A DNA stretch of 64,000 nt. It comes from Planctomicrobium piriforme. Lineage in GTDB: Bacteria; Planctomycetota; Planctomycetia; Planctomycetales; Planctomycetaceae. Location of the stretch: positions 1 through 64,000 of the forward strand of contig CAMATH010000008.1 in NCBI GenBank assembly GCA_945860955.1, read 5' to 3'. A program made the translations under genes and the position numbers. Positions 1 to 9,697 of the stretch are shown piece after piece; the first letter of the stretch is position 1, and each line of letters starts with the position of its first letter. The notes under the pieces were generated by a model. It was not told the origin of the DNA. It searched no databases and saw only the letters and a program-made list of their open reading frames with translations.

Positions 1-83
1 CGGGCGATTCACGGGCACGACGTCGCTGCGAGTCCCACGATGCGGATTTCCGGTGAAGATCGAAATTGCCGTCGAACGCCGTC

Positions 84-443
84 TTATTCGCGAAGCGGTT
101 GGTCTGGCGAATCACAGTTGAACAGCCGGCAGCACATCGGCCGCGTGTCGTAAATTGTGCAGACGCGCGTGGTGCGGTCGAAAAAGCGACATGCCAGGCC
201 GTTTTCTCGATCGTTCAGTAAATAGCCGACTTGTTCATCGGTGACTCCTTTGAGCGGCCGGCATTCGAGGATCCTCGGTTCACGTTCGGCGTCTCGCATT
301 GTCGCCTCAATGATCAGTTTCTCGCAGCATTCGCCGCAATTGCACTGACATTTCACCGTGTGGTTCTGTTCCAGGCAGAGCTCGCACTCCTCTTCGTCAT
401 GCTCGCCTTCATCGTCGTATTCGTGTTCGTCGAGAGGTGGCAT
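84..443 (-). CDS. YkgJ-family cysteine-cluster protein
   Basis: A 119-residue soluble protein. The N-terminus is very acidic (residues 1-20 mostly Asp/Glu/His) and contains a CELC pair. It is followed by CQCNCGECCEKL and later by TIYDTRPMCCRLFNCD, the spaced Cys pattern of the YkgJ/UPF0153 zinc- or iron-chelating family. The family is small (about 100-130 aa) and its biochemical role is not established. The start ATG at 443 has no strong Shine-Dalgarno, but the acidic N-terminus is in frame. It heads the left end of the window on the same strand as the next small genes. Family call fairly sure, function unknown. Confidence 0.75.
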   Translation of the reverse strand: MPPLDEHEYDDEGEHDEEECELCLEQNHTVKCQCNCGECCEKLIIEATMRDAEREPRILECRPLKGVTDEQVGYLLNDRENGLACRFFDRTTRVCTIYDTRPMCCRLFNCDSPDQPLRE

Positions 444-540
444 AGACGCAGGAGGAATGTCGCCCGCAGGTTACCGGATTGCCACAGCCTGGCAAGCTGT
501 GGGTCGGTTGGATGGCGTTCCAGCTTGAACTGGAAAATCA

Positions 541-562
541 CCCCCAGTCGTGAGACTGGGGG
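541..562 (-). terminator. Hairpin downstream of the 84-aa orphan gene
   Basis: A perfect 9-bp stem CCCCCAGTC/GACTGGGGG with a GTGA loop. On the minus strand it is followed by GATTTTCC, a short T-run. It lies 35 bp after the stop of the minus-strand gene at 597-851, so it plausibly ends that transcript. Confidence 0.45.
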
Positions 563-596
563 CAGGGATTCAGGTCATCAGACGGGAAGAACTCAA

Positions 597-851
597 TCAA
601 CCAGCGCTGTCTTCGCCAGAGTTTGCGAGGTTGGTCGGCTCAGTTTCAACGCGGATGCGCGCGAGCTGACAGATTGATAGGGTCAGCGCCACGTGCCAGT
701 TTCGGCCGAGTTGCTGAGAGCCGACTGTCTGCGGTGGAAACCCCGCGTGGTCCAGCCAGTACGTCAGTGCGTCCGCCAATTCGTTCACCGTCGCACTGTC
801 GCCATTCTCGACGGCAGTGAGCAGTTCCTTGAGGGTCGCATCGGGATCCAT
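597..851 (-). CDS. Hypothetical 84-aa protein
   Basis: Small soluble protein, mostly helical by composition, starting MDPDATLKELLTAVENGD. ATG 851 is preceded by GGGAGGTG at good Shine-Dalgarno spacing, which supports both start and reality of the gene. It reads like the small helical orphan proteins carried by planctomycete plasmids (residues 1-30 resemble an 'N-terminal helix, tyrosine-rich strand' motif), but I recognise no family. Same strand and close to the zinc-ribbon gene upstream, so likely co-transcribed. Confidence 0.55.
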   Translation of the reverse strand: MDPDATLKELLTAVENGDSATVNELADALTYWLDHAGFPPQTVGSQQLGRNWHVALTLSICQLARIRVETEPTNLANSGEDSAG

Positions 852-862
852 GCGGCACCTCC

Positions 863-1060
863 CTATTCCGGCACTTCTTCCTGGGCGGCCATCATGGCCG
901 GCCAGTAGATGATGCCGCCGTCATCGAATGCGTCGGTTTCGACCTCGTAGCTGTCGCCACATTCTTCGCATTCAACGCTCATCGTCGCATCATCGACTTC
1001 CACAATTTCCAGCACGCCGCCGCAACTGCGGCATTTTCCATGAGTCGGATCGACTCGCAT
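863..1060 (-). CDS. Small zinc-ribbon-like protein
   Basis: A 65-aa protein with two Cys pairs, CRSC (about residue 10) and CEEC (about residue 33), spaced like a zinc ribbon, and an acidic tail. I chose ATG 1060 rather than the upstream TTG at 1093 because GGGGAGGATGTC before it supplies a strong ribosome-binding site. It ends 12 bp before the start of the next small gene on the same strand, suggesting an operon. Ribbon call is from motif only; function unknown. Confidence 0.6.
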   Translation of the reverse strand: MRVDPTHGKCRSCGGVLEIVEVDDATMSVECEECGDSYEVETDAFDDGGIIYWPAMMAAQEEVPE

Positions 1061-1217
1061 GACATCCTCCCCGAAATGGACTGAAAGACCCAATTGCCCG
1101 AAGGCAACCTGCCGACATGGCAGGCGTCGTCCAGCGTGTCACTGCGGTCGAATGCGGCGCAATGGGCGTGACGGAAGTTCCGATTGCTCAAACACGCGAA
1201 TTGCATTCGGAAGCAAC

Positions 1218-1754
1218 TCAGAACAGCCGCCCCGGCGGGGGTTCAGTCCGATCCGTCGCGGCTGGTGGTTCCGTCGGAGCAGTTGTTGACGCTACTGACG
1301 AATCGACGTCGGGCACGGTCGCGGCTACGGAATTCGGTTTCGGTGCACGGCCGCCCAGCGAGGCGAGAATCTCTGATCGGACGCTGTCGAGTGCTGACAG
1401 AACAATTTCGAGTTGCCCCTGCACGAGAGCTTCGAGTGCCGTCTCGATCACCGTTGCAACCCGCTCGGCAATCTGGGAATCGAGATCCGCATCTCCCGCG
1501 GGGTCCAGACGAATCACTTCCAGCTTGCTCGCCCAGTCAGGATCGCACGGATCGAGCGCCATCCGCTTCACGATCACGTGTTCGACTGGCTGCACAGGCA
1601 GCCCGTTGCGAGTCAGCCACGACAGTTCCTCGCGAATCTGTTCGAGCGACTCTTGAAGGGCGCCGAGTTCCACCCCGACGCGATTCACGGCGCCGATTAG
1701 CACTTCAGACGACGACTCGGGATCAGCCGGTGCTCTTTTGTGGTCGCGAGCCAT
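1218..1754 (-). CDS. Hypothetical protein downstream of the DNA-pumping ATPase
   Basis: A 178-aa protein starting MARDHKRAPADPESSSEV. Residues 20-50 look like a short amphipathic/coiled helix; the tail from about residue 145 is low-complexity Pro/Thr/Ala-rich. ATG 1754 was chosen because upstream in-frame residues read as non-coding sequence running back into the ATPase gene. It starts 41 bp after that gene's stop on the same strand, so it is probably an accessory translated from the same mRNA. No family recognised. Confidence 0.6.
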   Translation of the reverse strand: MARDHKRAPADPESSSEVLIGAVNRVGVELGALQESLEQIREELSWLTRNGLPVQPVEHVIVKRMALDPCDPDWASKLEVIRLDPAGDADLDSQIAERVATVIETALEALVQGQLEIVLSALDSVRSEILASLGGRAPKPNSVAATVPDVDSSVASTTAPTEPPAATDRTEPPPGRLF

Positions 1755-1794
1755 AGAAATAGAAACGCGGTCAGAATAGCACAGTCGCGACCCG

Positions 1795-4050
1795 TCACTC
1801 TGGAACGTGACCGGCGATGTCGGTACGTAGTGCCGTAGTTTTCGCGTACCGCCGCTCTGATGTGCGACGCACGACGTCGCTGCGATCTTCGTTGACCGCC
1901 GGTGGCGGCAACGTGCTGATCGAGAAGGGGCTACTCGGCGTGCCATCGACCAGCAACCGCACATAGGCGTTGTAGTTCGGCAGGTTCGTCAGATCCTGGG
2001 GTTTGAGTTGTTCAGGGAATTTGCTGAAAGCCGGAGCAAGCAGTTCGGCGTCCTCCGAGCCGACACGGAATGCAATGAGAGTGCCGCAGTTTCCGAGGAC
2101 GGCGTTCAGTGTCGACTCGTCGAGCTGCCCGGTGAGTTGGTGGCTGAGCGTAAGGCACAGCCGGTATTTTCGGGATTCGGAAAGCATGATGCTGGTCGAA
2201 GGCGTGATCAGTGACTGAAATTCGTCCAGGTACAGGTGGTGATCGCGGCGTACTTCCTCGGGGATTTCCGCCCGTGTGAGCGCAGCCTGTTCCAGGCTGG
2301 TCAGTAGCAGACTCCCCAGCAGCGTCGCGTTGTCCTGCCCGAGTCGACCGCGGCTGATGTTGATCACGAGAATTTGCTCTTCGTCCATGACCCGCCGCAG
2401 GTCGAGCGACTGCCGGCTGTCGCTGGCAGTGATCGCCCGCAGGTGCCGGTTCGTGAGGAACGGCATGATCTTATTCGTCACACTGGAGACCGCCTCCGTT
2501 CGATACTGCGTGTTCCAGGTTCTGAACTCGTTCTCCCAGAACGACCGGACGATTTCGTCTTGGATCCGGGGGACGGACTGATCGCGATAGGTCGGATCGG
2601 TCAGCAGCCGGAGCATCGAATGCAGCGTCCCCTGCTGTTCGACTGTCGCGAAAACTGCGTACCGCAGAAGGTTTTCGAGGCGCGGCCCCCACGAGTCGTA
2701 CAGCTTTCGGAACGCTGAGACGACTCCGGACGCCACCTGATCGATGCGCTTCGGATCGACGCAGGCCAGCGGATTGAACGGCACGACCGCGTCGCTCGCG
2801 GCGTCGAAGACAATGACATCGTTCGTGCGGTGGGTCGGCACCATGCGAAGCACCGCGTCGGCGAGATCGCCGTGGACGTCGAACACGGTGAGTCCCCTCC
2901 CAGCGTGCATGTCGGCGTGGATCTGATTGAGGAGCAACGTCGACTTGCCGGCCCCCGTTGATCCCACGATGTAGACATGCCGGCGACGATCATCACCGCC
3001 AATGGCAACCTGCCGACGGTCTTCCCGGAACCGTACCAGCCCGAGTAGCACGCTCCCCGGTTCCGCACCAGTACGAAATGCTGCCGGCGGCTCCAGTTCG
3101 GTGAATTCACTGCGCTCCATTCCTTCCGCGTCGACAGAACTCGTCGGGGGATGGATCAGTGTCGCGACCTCTTCATGCGACATCAGAAACGACTCCGCGG
3201 AACCCCGTGGAACCCCTCGTCGGATCCTCCCGACATGGAACATCGCCAGTCGAGATTTCGTGAACGCCCCGAACGCGCCCGTCATTTGATGAAGCCGGTC
3301 AATCGCGTCGTGCTCACGATGCGCCGGTCCCTGAACAATCAACCGAATCTGCGTCTCAAACAGGTGGCCGCCGATCTTCTCGGATGCCGCCTGCAGATCT
3401 TCCTCGCGTTCGTGGGCTCGACTGGCAGACGTGTCGAGTGCCGTCCGATGGGCGGCAGGAGTCCCAAGTGCGATCACCCCCAGCATCCATGCAGGAATCC
3501 AACTCCACCGTCGGGTGATTCGGGAGGCATAGAAATGAGCCAGTTCGTGATGGTGGCGGAAGAATTCCCGATCCAACCGCTGAGTCGCCCGGGTCGCCGT
3601 CCGGCGGCGACGAGATGAAGCCGGGGCAATGGTAATCTCAACCCGACAGTTCAGTCCGCAGTCGACACGGATCGCCCGCAATATATTCGTAATCGGATCG
3701 GCGAACGTCCCATTGAGCAGGTCCTCGAACTGGGCGTGCCGCAGGATCGGAAAGATCTCGGGACTCAGTAGCAAATCCGCACACCAGGTTGCGCCGGCGT
3801 CAGTACTCCCCTCTTCCGACTCCGCCGAGACAATCGAGCAGTTCGGATAATTGGCGGCAATCGGACCCGTGACGAGTTCACGAAACTGTTCGCCGAACCG
3901 AAGGAACAGGCCAACTCGTCCCGCCCGGGTGCCGTATTGCAGCGTGATCGGGAGCCGATCACGGTTCGCCTGGTGAATTGCCGCCAGCGCCCGCTCCATA
4001 TACCGCGGCCCGCGGTCATTCGTCGCCGGTGCGGTGAGCAGGAATCGCAC
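1795..4050 (-). CDS. TraD/HerA-like type IV secretion (DUF87-type) ATPase
   Basis: A 751-aa P-loop ATPase. A variable N-terminal domain with one membrane segment (about 182-200, WSWIPAWMLGVIALG) precedes the motor domain. Walker A is GSTGAGKST at 363-371, followed by FDVHGDLAD. Walker B is HLYLDEFQ near residue 590. The order (N-terminal globular part, single helix, RecA-like motor) fits the TraD/TraG/VirD4-type coupling and DUF87 family of plasmids and ICEs, which push DNA through a membrane or septum. The start is GTG 4050. It is the first sign of a mobile island; its companions (Rep, replication-relaxation protein) lie 28 kb away on the far side of the caspase array. Whether it supports conjugation cannot be judged because no relaxase or VirB genes are in view. 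Confidence 0.75.
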   Translation of the reverse strand: MRFLLTAPATNDRGPRYMERALAAIHQANRDRLPITLQYGTRAGRVGLFLRFGEQFRELVTGPIAANYPNCSIVSAESEEGSTDAGATWCADLLLSPEIFPILRHAQFEDLLNGTFADPITNILRAIRVDCGLNCRVEITIAPASSRRRRTATRATQRLDREFFRHHHELAHFYASRITRRWSWIPAWMLGVIALGTPAAHRTALDTSASRAHEREEDLQAASEKIGGHLFETQIRLIVQGPAHREHDAIDRLHQMTGAFGAFTKSRLAMFHVGRIRRGVPRGSAESFLMSHEEVATLIHPPTSSVDAEGMERSEFTELEPPAAFRTGAEPGSVLLGLVRFREDRRQVAIGGDDRRRHVYIVGSTGAGKSTLLLNQIHADMHAGRGLTVFDVHGDLADAVLRMVPTHRTNDVIVFDAASDAVVPFNPLACVDPKRIDQVASGVVSAFRKLYDSWGPRLENLLRYAVFATVEQQGTLHSMLRLLTDPTYRDQSVPRIQDEIVRSFWENEFRTWNTQYRTEAVSSVTNKIMPFLTNRHLRAITASDSRQSLDLRRVMDEEQILVINISRGRLGQDNATLLGSLLLTSLEQAALTRAEIPEEVRRDHHLYLDEFQSLITPSTSIMLSESRKYRLCLTLSHQLTGQLDESTLNAVLGNCGTLIAFRVGSEDAELLAPAFSKFPEQLKPQDLTNLPNYNAYVRLLVDGTPSSPFSISTLPPPAVNEDRSDVVRRTSERRYAKTTALRTDIAGHVPE

Positions 4051-4186
4051 TCCGGCAGCCTACCAGAAGTAGCAAGCTCCGCACGTCACGGGGGAAAAGT
4101 GCCGGTTCGGGCCGGGGCTTTGGACAATTTATTTGGCTATCTCGCATGATGACTGACTCACACTCACGACTCACTTGTGTGTTCCG

Positions 4187-6031
4187 TTACCGAACTCGAA
4201 CCAGGACGACTCTAAAGCCGTTCAGGTCGAATCGGGTTTCCGGCGCGTAGCCGTTTCGAGCCGCAGATCGGCAGCCGACGGCTTCGCTGTTGTAGGTTCC
4301 TCCGCGAATCACGCGGTTCTTCGCGCCCGCGCTCACCTCGGGATCGCGCCCGCCGGGCAGTTTCTTTTCAAACCAGTCGCGGCACCATTCGAATACGTTC
4401 CCATGCATGTCGTAAAGCCCCCATGCGTTTGGCGAGTACGATCCGACTTTCGCAGTTCGATTGAGATAAGCCCCCTTGGTGGCACGGTGTCCCGGCCCAC
4501 CCACGGCGGGATCGTCAGTCGGACTCGCGTAGGGAGCCTTCTTGGCGTTCGGTCCGTACGGAGATAACCCGTCGCAGTTTGCGTCACGTCCATTCAGAGA
4601 CCCGCCGTACGCAAAGGGGGTCTTTGATCCCGCCCGGCATGCGTATTCCCATTGAGCCTCAGTCGGTAGTGAAAACTCCCAATTCGCCGGCAGTTGCCCG
4701 TTCTGTCGCTCTTGATCCGTCAGTTTTCGGCAGAATCCAAACGCATCGTCATACGACACACTGTCGACAGGAAACTGTTCGGTCGCCTCGCTCGCGACGC
4801 GTGCATTTTGACGTCCTCCTGCGGTAAAAGCGCTGGGATTGCTTCCCATCACCTGTTCATACTGTTTCTGAGTGACTTCGTACTTCCCCGTCCAGAACCC
4901 ATCTGATAATTCGACTGAAGTCTGGTCCTCGAATTCCGATCGTCCCTTTTCCTTTTTCGGGCTTCCCATCGTGAATTTTCCAGCAGGGCACCACACCAAC
5001 GCCAACCTCAATCCGTTGTCGTCGCGTTCCTGGCCGGCTTTCTTACCGAGCAGGTCCGTAGACGCAGCTTTACCGCCAAGTGGTATCGTCGGCGATTCTC
5101 GCTTCTGTGCGGGCTCCGGTTTGACTGGGCTCACCTTCGCCAGCATCGCCGCCGGGATCAGCACGAGGGGTTCTCCCTCAACATTCGAGATCTGGTTCGG
5201 CCGCTGCCGGCCGCCGTCGGCGCCGTACACTTTGTCGACCTCGGCCGGCACGTTCTTTCGCACGTACGCCGCCAGCGAGTCAAAAGTAACCTGCTGGTCG
5301 TTGTCTCGCGCCTTGCCGCTGAGGCCCTCGATCACGCTGTGGAAGAACGCCCCGTGCCCTCCGCCGAACTGCTTGTTCTCGAACGAGAATTCCCCTTTGG
5401 AACAACTGAGGAGAACTGCAGTCTGCCCTGGCAACTCGCCCAGATTCACACGGTCGATTCCGATCGTTTTGACCCCCTTCGTTTTCGGTTCGTTCCGGCA
5501 GGCGTCCACCAAGACGAGTTTGTGCCCCACCCCTGATTCCTCCACTAGAGTCAGCAATTCCCCCACGCTGACCAGTGTTTGTGGAAACTTGGGAACCTGC
5601 TTCTTTCCCTGGTCGATGTCGCTCATCGTCGGGTTGGCGTCCGCCGGGCAGAAGAAACTGTCCCCCGAACCGCGGGGCTGCAAGCCATGCCCGGAGAGTC
5701 CGAGCAGCACGAGGTCGTCCCGGCCGACCTTCCGATTCTGGAGAAACTCGGGCAATCGTTTGCGGATATTCTCAGCCGTCGGCTTCCACAGTTGGTCGCG
5801 TTTACCCTGCTGAGGGGTGAGGGTGACAACGTCAAACCCGACCTCTCCCAGACGATTCGCCATGTCGTTGATGTCTCGCTCGGTGAATTCGAGCGGGTCG
5901 AGGCCGGCGTGGGAATACTCGGTGACCGCCACGAGAAACGCGAGTCGTCGGCCTTCCGCGGCAAAGCCGCTCGTCGGGGCGCAGAACAACGAAACCACGA
6001 CAAGGACGAGTGCACTCGGGACATGTTGCAT
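4187..6031 (-). CDS. Exported caspase-like protease fused to FGE-sulfatase domain (paralogue 1)
   Basis: 614 aa. A Sec-type signal peptide occupies residues 1-25. The caspase-like (peptidase C14) domain spans about 28-290, with catalytic His115 in LSGHG and Cys178 in VDACRN. A Pro-rich linker (about 300-335) follows, then an FGE/SUMF1-type domain of the C-type-lectin fold at about 340-614 (MGSP, EVTQ, LPTEAQWEYACRAG, MHGNVFEWCRD, RGGTYNSE, GFRVVLVR). FGE-type domains in such fusions usually bind ligands and are not catalytic, so this reads as a sensor-protease. Its 3' end corresponds to the variable region of the paralogues but ends LNGFRVVLVRVR and differs from the template remnant at adenines and non-adenines alike. 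It has its own 300-bp upstream region. Confidence 0.88.
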   Translation of the reverse strand: MQHVPSALVLVVVSLFCAPTSGFAAEGRRLAFLVAVTEYSHAGLDPLEFTERDINDMANRLGEVGFDVVTLTPQQGKRDQLWKPTAENIRKRLPEFLQNRKVGRDDLVLLGLSGHGLQPRGSGDSFFCPADANPTMSDIDQGKKQVPKFPQTLVSVGELLTLVEESGVGHKLVLVDACRNEPKTKGVKTIGIDRVNLGELPGQTAVLLSCSKGEFSFENKQFGGGHGAFFHSVIEGLSGKARDNDQQVTFDSLAAYVRKNVPAEVDKVYGADGGRQRPNQISNVEGEPLVLIPAAMLAKVSPVKPEPAQKRESPTIPLGGKAASTDLLGKKAGQERDDNGLRLALVWCPAGKFTMGSPKKEKGRSEFEDQTSVELSDGFWTGKYEVTQKQYEQVMGSNPSAFTAGGRQNARVASEATEQFPVDSVSYDDAFGFCRKLTDQERQNGQLPANWEFSLPTEAQWEYACRAGSKTPFAYGGSLNGRDANCDGLSPYGPNAKKAPYASPTDDPAVGGPGHRATKGAYLNRTAKVGSYSPNAWGLYDMHGNVFEWCRDWFEKKLPGGRDPEVSAGAKNRVIRGGTYNSEAVGCRSAARNGYAPETRFDLNGFRVVLVRVR

Positions 6032-6339
6032 GGTTGAAGCTTTCGGTTGCCGGGAGACGACTTCGGTTCATTGCGGATCATAACATATTCGGGTTTCCTC
6101 CGCGTGCGCAGCATGTCATGCGGCTTTGGAATAGTTCGCAAGCCCCGTCGTTGTCATTCGGCCGTTATGACCCTGGAGTGCAACAGTTACCGCGTGTTGC
6201 TCCAGATTCGTTTGACAAATCCAACTTCTCCCAATGGGGGCGCCTCAACGCCTGGCGACGCGGCTCCGTACATTAATACAAATTCCGTGCGGCGGGATCG
6301 GTTCTGCCATTTGCGCAATCGTTAAGTGTGTCGGATAAC
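6032..6339 (-). promoter_or_regulatory. Upstream region of caspase paralogue 1
   Basis: No gene seen. The 55 bp next to ATG 6031 resemble the leaders of paralogues at 9697, 14145 and 19698: on the coding strand a GTCGTC(C/T)CC(C)GGC block about 25-35 nt before the start. The ECF-type GGGAAGATT box found before other paralogues is absent. Confidence 0.4.
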
Positions 6340-8103
6340 TCATTGGATGGAACTCAGGGAAAGCCGAAATCCGAGCATGGTCACCCGGTTGTCGGGATGC
6401 GCTTCCACGCGGTGTGCCGACCGCGAGTAGTACTCAAAATCGGCGAAGCTGCCACCCCGGATGACTCGTCTCGCGCCCTGACTCACTAGTGGATCGTTTC
6501 CTCCGGGCAACCTCATCCGGTACGCATCCCTGCACCACTCATTGACATTTCCATGCATGTCGTACAACCCCCACCGGCTCTTCTTGTACGATCCCACGAC
6601 AGCTGGCCGACGCGGACTCTTTCCTTTATTCGCGGGAACGCTACTGAAGTTCGCGTTGTCGCTGTTTAGGGATTTACCGAATGAGAACGGCGTAGAAGAT
6701 TCCGCACGACAGGCATACTCCCATTGCGCTTCCGTAGGTAGCGTGTAATTCCATCCAGCCGGTAAGCGCCCTGCGGCGCGCTCTTGTTCCGTGAACTTCG
6801 CGCAAAACTCCATCGATTCGTCCCACGAGACGGTCTCCACCGGAAATCGCGCCGTCTGGAGGCCGACGACATCGTCACTCCAACGTCCAGTCGCTGCGAC
6901 GCCGCTCGGATTCTTACCAATGACCTGTTCGTATTGAGCTTGCGTTACCTCGAACGTTCCCAGCCAGAATCCGTTCGACAATGTGACTGTGACCTGGTCT
7001 TCGTCAGGTCTCCGCCCCTTTTCATCTTTCGGGCTTCCCATAACGAACGTTCCCGGGGGGCACCACACCAGTTTCAACTCCAAACCATTGTCGTCGCGTT
7101 CCTGGCCCGCTTTTTTTCCTAGAAGATCACCAGTCGCGTTCGTACCTGCCGTAGGTTGCGTCGGTGGTTCACGATTCGGAGCGGGTCGGGGATTGGCTGG
7201 ACTCACTTTCGCCAGCATCGCCGCCGGGATCAGCACCAGTGGTTCTCCTTCAACGTTGGAGATCTGATTCGGCCGCTGCCTGCCCCCCGCGGCGCCGTAA
7301 ACCTTGTCGACCGCGGCCGGAACGTTCTTTCGCACGTACGCCGCCAGCGAGTCAAACGTAATCTGCTGGTCGTTGTCGCGCGCCTTGCCGCTGAGGCCCT
7401 CGATCACCTGATGAAAAAACGCCCCGTGACCGCCGCCGAACTGCTTGTTCTCAAACGAGAATTCCCCTTTGGAACAACTGAGCAGGACGGCAGTCTGCCC
7501 CGGCAGTTCTCCCAGATTCACGCGGTCGATTCCGGTCGTCTTCGCTCCCTTTGATTTTGGTTCATTCCGGCAGGCGTCGACCAGAACCAGTTTGTGTCCC
7601 ACTCCCGATTCGTCCATCAGCGACAGCAACTCACCCACGCTGACCAACGTCTGAGGAAACTTGGGCGTCTGCTTCTTCCCTTGATCGATGTCGCTCATCG
7701 TCGGGTTGGCGTCCGCCGGGCAGAAAAAGCTGTCCCCCGACCCGCGCGGCTGCAAGCCGTGTCCCGACAATCCCAGCAGCACCAGGTCGTGGCGGCCCAC
7801 TTTTCGGTTGTGCAGAAACTCCGGCAGTTGTGTGCGGATGTTCTCTGCCGTCGGCTTCCACTTCGGATCAGTCTTGCCGCGCTGTGGAGTCAGGGAGACG
7901 ACGTCAAACCCGACTTCCACGAGGCGCTTGGCCATATCGTTGATGTCGCGCTCCGTGAATTCAAGCGGATCGAGGCCGGCGTGGGAATACTCGGTCACCG
8001 CCACCAGAAACGCCAGCCGGCGGCCTTCCGCGGAATCAACGCTTGTTGGAGCGCAGAACAACGAAACCACGACGACGACCAGTGCAACCGGGACATTTTG
8101 CAT
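6340..8103 (-). CDS. Exported caspase-like protease fused to FGE-sulfatase domain (paralogue 2)
   Basis: 587 aa from ATG 8103. A longer reading to 8184 would overlap the upstream gene and add 27 residues before the signal peptide, so I rejected it. Sec-type signal (residues 1-25), caspase-like domain with His115/Cys178, linker, FGE domain to the end (RRVIRGGSF...DNRVTMLGFRLSLSS). The caspase half is almost identical to that of 17056-19698 while the FGE half is clearly different, a mosaic pattern. It begins 16 bp after the stop of 8120-9697 and is therefore probably translated from the same mRNA, pairing an FGE-bearing caspase with an FGE-less one. Confidence 0.87.
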   Translation of the reverse strand: MQNVPVALVVVVVSLFCAPTSVDSAEGRRLAFLVAVTEYSHAGLDPLEFTERDINDMAKRLVEVGFDVVSLTPQRGKTDPKWKPTAENIRTQLPEFLHNRKVGRHDLVLLGLSGHGLQPRGSGDSFFCPADANPTMSDIDQGKKQTPKFPQTLVSVGELLSLMDESGVGHKLVLVDACRNEPKSKGAKTTGIDRVNLGELPGQTAVLLSCSKGEFSFENKQFGGGHGAFFHQVIEGLSGKARDNDQQITFDSLAAYVRKNVPAAVDKVYGAAGGRQRPNQISNVEGEPLVLIPAAMLAKVSPANPRPAPNREPPTQPTAGTNATGDLLGKKAGQERDDNGLELKLVWCPPGTFVMGSPKDEKGRRPDEDQVTVTLSNGFWLGTFEVTQAQYEQVIGKNPSGVAATGRWSDDVVGLQTARFPVETVSWDESMEFCAKFTEQERAAGRLPAGWNYTLPTEAQWEYACRAESSTPFSFGKSLNSDNANFSSVPANKGKSPRRPAVVGSYKKSRWGLYDMHGNVNEWCRDAYRMRLPGGNDPLVSQGARRVIRGGSFADFEYYSRSAHRVEAHPDNRVTMLGFRLSLSSIQ

Positions 8104-8119
8104 GTTTGAAGCCTGCGGA

Positions 8120-9697
8120 TCAGCGGTCGGCCAGCTTAAGTGACAATGGAATCGTCTGATTTCCCTGATGCCATTTTCCATCAAGTTGTTGTCGATTCTT
8201 GCTTAGATTCCCATGGAAGTCCGCACCCAGGCTCGTTGACTTCAACACCACTTTGTCTCCTTTGACATCCACGGCTTCAAACGGGATTCCATAGGAATCC
8301 TGTTCAGGACTGTCGAAGGTGGCCGCATAGTCACCGTTCCTGGTTTTTCCAAAGTGCACAACTAGCCGAAATTCGCGCGTGCCGACCTTTAGAAGCCCGG
8401 CATAAAGCGATTCCCGTCCTACAAATGGCAAACGCGCGCCCGACAGCCAGACGCCGTCCATGGCTCCTTCGGAATCAAACACCAGTCTAACATCGAATAC
8501 ACGTGTATCGAATGAACATGTCGCGATCACCACGTCGAGTTTCCGAGCACCATGTGCGACTTGGTTCGACTGCAGGTCTGAAACGCCGTCAAACTCACCC
8601 AGATTGGCAGTCGAACTCTGCCACGCGCCGCGCAATTTGTCGGTGGGCAATAACTTGAGCAATGCGGGCGAGAATCCTGACCGCGCTCGATCAAATTCGC
8701 CGGCGGCCAGGTCGCCTATGAATGTTCGAGCCCTTTTTTCCAATTTGGAAGTGTGATTCGTTTTTGATTCTTCGTTTGGAAGATCGTTGTTCGAGGCGGC
8801 AACTGAAGTCAAGTTGCTCAGTACTGGCGGTTCCCCCTCAAAATTTGTTATCAAGTTTGGTCGCTGCTTGACTCCATCGGCGACATTCAGCCGTCCAACC
8901 GCGGCCGGAACGGTCTTCCGAACGTAGGCCGCCAAAGAATCCCAGGTAACTCGGCCATCGCCGTCACGCGCTTTGCCGCCCAGTCCCTCGATGACACTGT
9001 AAAAGAACGCCCCGTGCCCTCCACCGAACTGCTTGTTCTCGAACGAGGACTCTCCGCGCGAGCAACTTAAGAGTACGCCCGTTTGAGCCGGCAGTTCTCC
9101 GAGGTTCACGCGGTCAATCCCACCCGTTGCTTTCGCTCCCTTCGACTTTGGCTCGTTTCGACAGGCATCCACCAGCAACAGCTTATGCCCCACTCCTGAT
9201 TCGTCCAGCAGCGTCAACAGTTCGCCCACGCTGACCAGCGATTGCGGAAACCTAGGCGTCTGCTTCCTTCCTTGATCGGACTCGGTCATCGTTGGGTTTG
9301 CATCGGCCGGACAGAAGAAGCTGTCCCCCGAACCGCGTGGCTGCAAGCCATGCCCGGAAAGCCCAACCACCACCAGATCGTTGCGATTGACTTTCCGATC
9401 GAGCAGAAACTCAGAAAGCCGTTTTCGAACGTTTTCGGAAATTGGCTTCCACTTCGGGTCGGTCTTGCCGCGCTGCGGAGTGAGTGAGACAACGTCGTCA
9501 AAACCGACCTCTCCCAGCCGTTTGGCCATTTCGTCGATGTCGCGCTCGGTGAACTCGAGCGGGTCAAGGCCCGCGTGGGAGTACTCTGTGACCGCCACCA
9601 GAAACGCCAGCCGTCGGCCATCCTCGGGAAAGGCCCTCGCAGGGTCGCAGAAGAACGACGCCGCAACGAGGATCAGTACGATTGGGACTTGTCGCAT
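8120..9697 (-). CDS. Exported caspase-like protein with DUF3887-like and beta-sandwich C-terminus (paralogue 3)
   Basis: 525 aa. Sec-type signal (1-24), caspase-like domain with His116 and Cys179 (one extra residue, FDDVVS, near 68). FGE is missing. Residues about 325-400 (RARTFIGDLAAGEFDRARS...LRGAWQ) resemble DUF3887. Residues about 430-525 resemble the beta-rich N-terminal module that precedes alpha/beta-hydrolase domains in some secreted esterases, but no hydrolase follows. It probably represents a caspase with a different recognition module, or an effector lacking a sensor. Transcribed toward 6340-8103 with a 16-bp gap. Upstream sits the small membrane protein gene 9871-10149, an arrangement repeated at 12685-14593. 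Confidence 0.8.
   Translation of the reverse strand: MRQVPIVLILVAASFFCDPARAFPEDGRRLAFLVAVTEYSHAGLDPLEFTERDIDEMAKRLGEVGFDDVVSLTPQRGKTDPKWKPISENVRKRLSEFLLDRKVNRNDLVVVGLSGHGLQPRGSGDSFFCPADANPTMTESDQGRKQTPRFPQSLVSVGELLTLLDESGVGHKLLLVDACRNEPKSKGAKATGGIDRVNLGELPAQTGVLLSCSRGESSFENKQFGGGHGAFFYSVIEGLGGKARDGDGRVTWDSLAAYVRKTVPAAVGRLNVADGVKQRPNLITNFEGEPPVLSNLTSVAASNNDLPNEESKTNHTSKLEKRARTFIGDLAAGEFDRARSGFSPALLKLLPTDKLRGAWQSSTANLGEFDGVSDLQSNQVAHGARKLDVVIATCSFDTRVFDVRLVFDSEGAMDGVWLSGARLPFVGRESLYAGLLKVGTREFRLVVHFGKTRNGDYAATFDSPEQDSYGIPFEAVDVKGDKVVLKSTSLGADFHGNLSKNRQQLDGKWHQGNQTIPLSLKLADR

Noticed and set aside
4187-6031. Calling this paralogue a fresh DGR target
   Set aside because: Against the template remnant it differs at 6 adenines but also at 3 of 9 other bases and in the last codons (LNGFRVVLVR).
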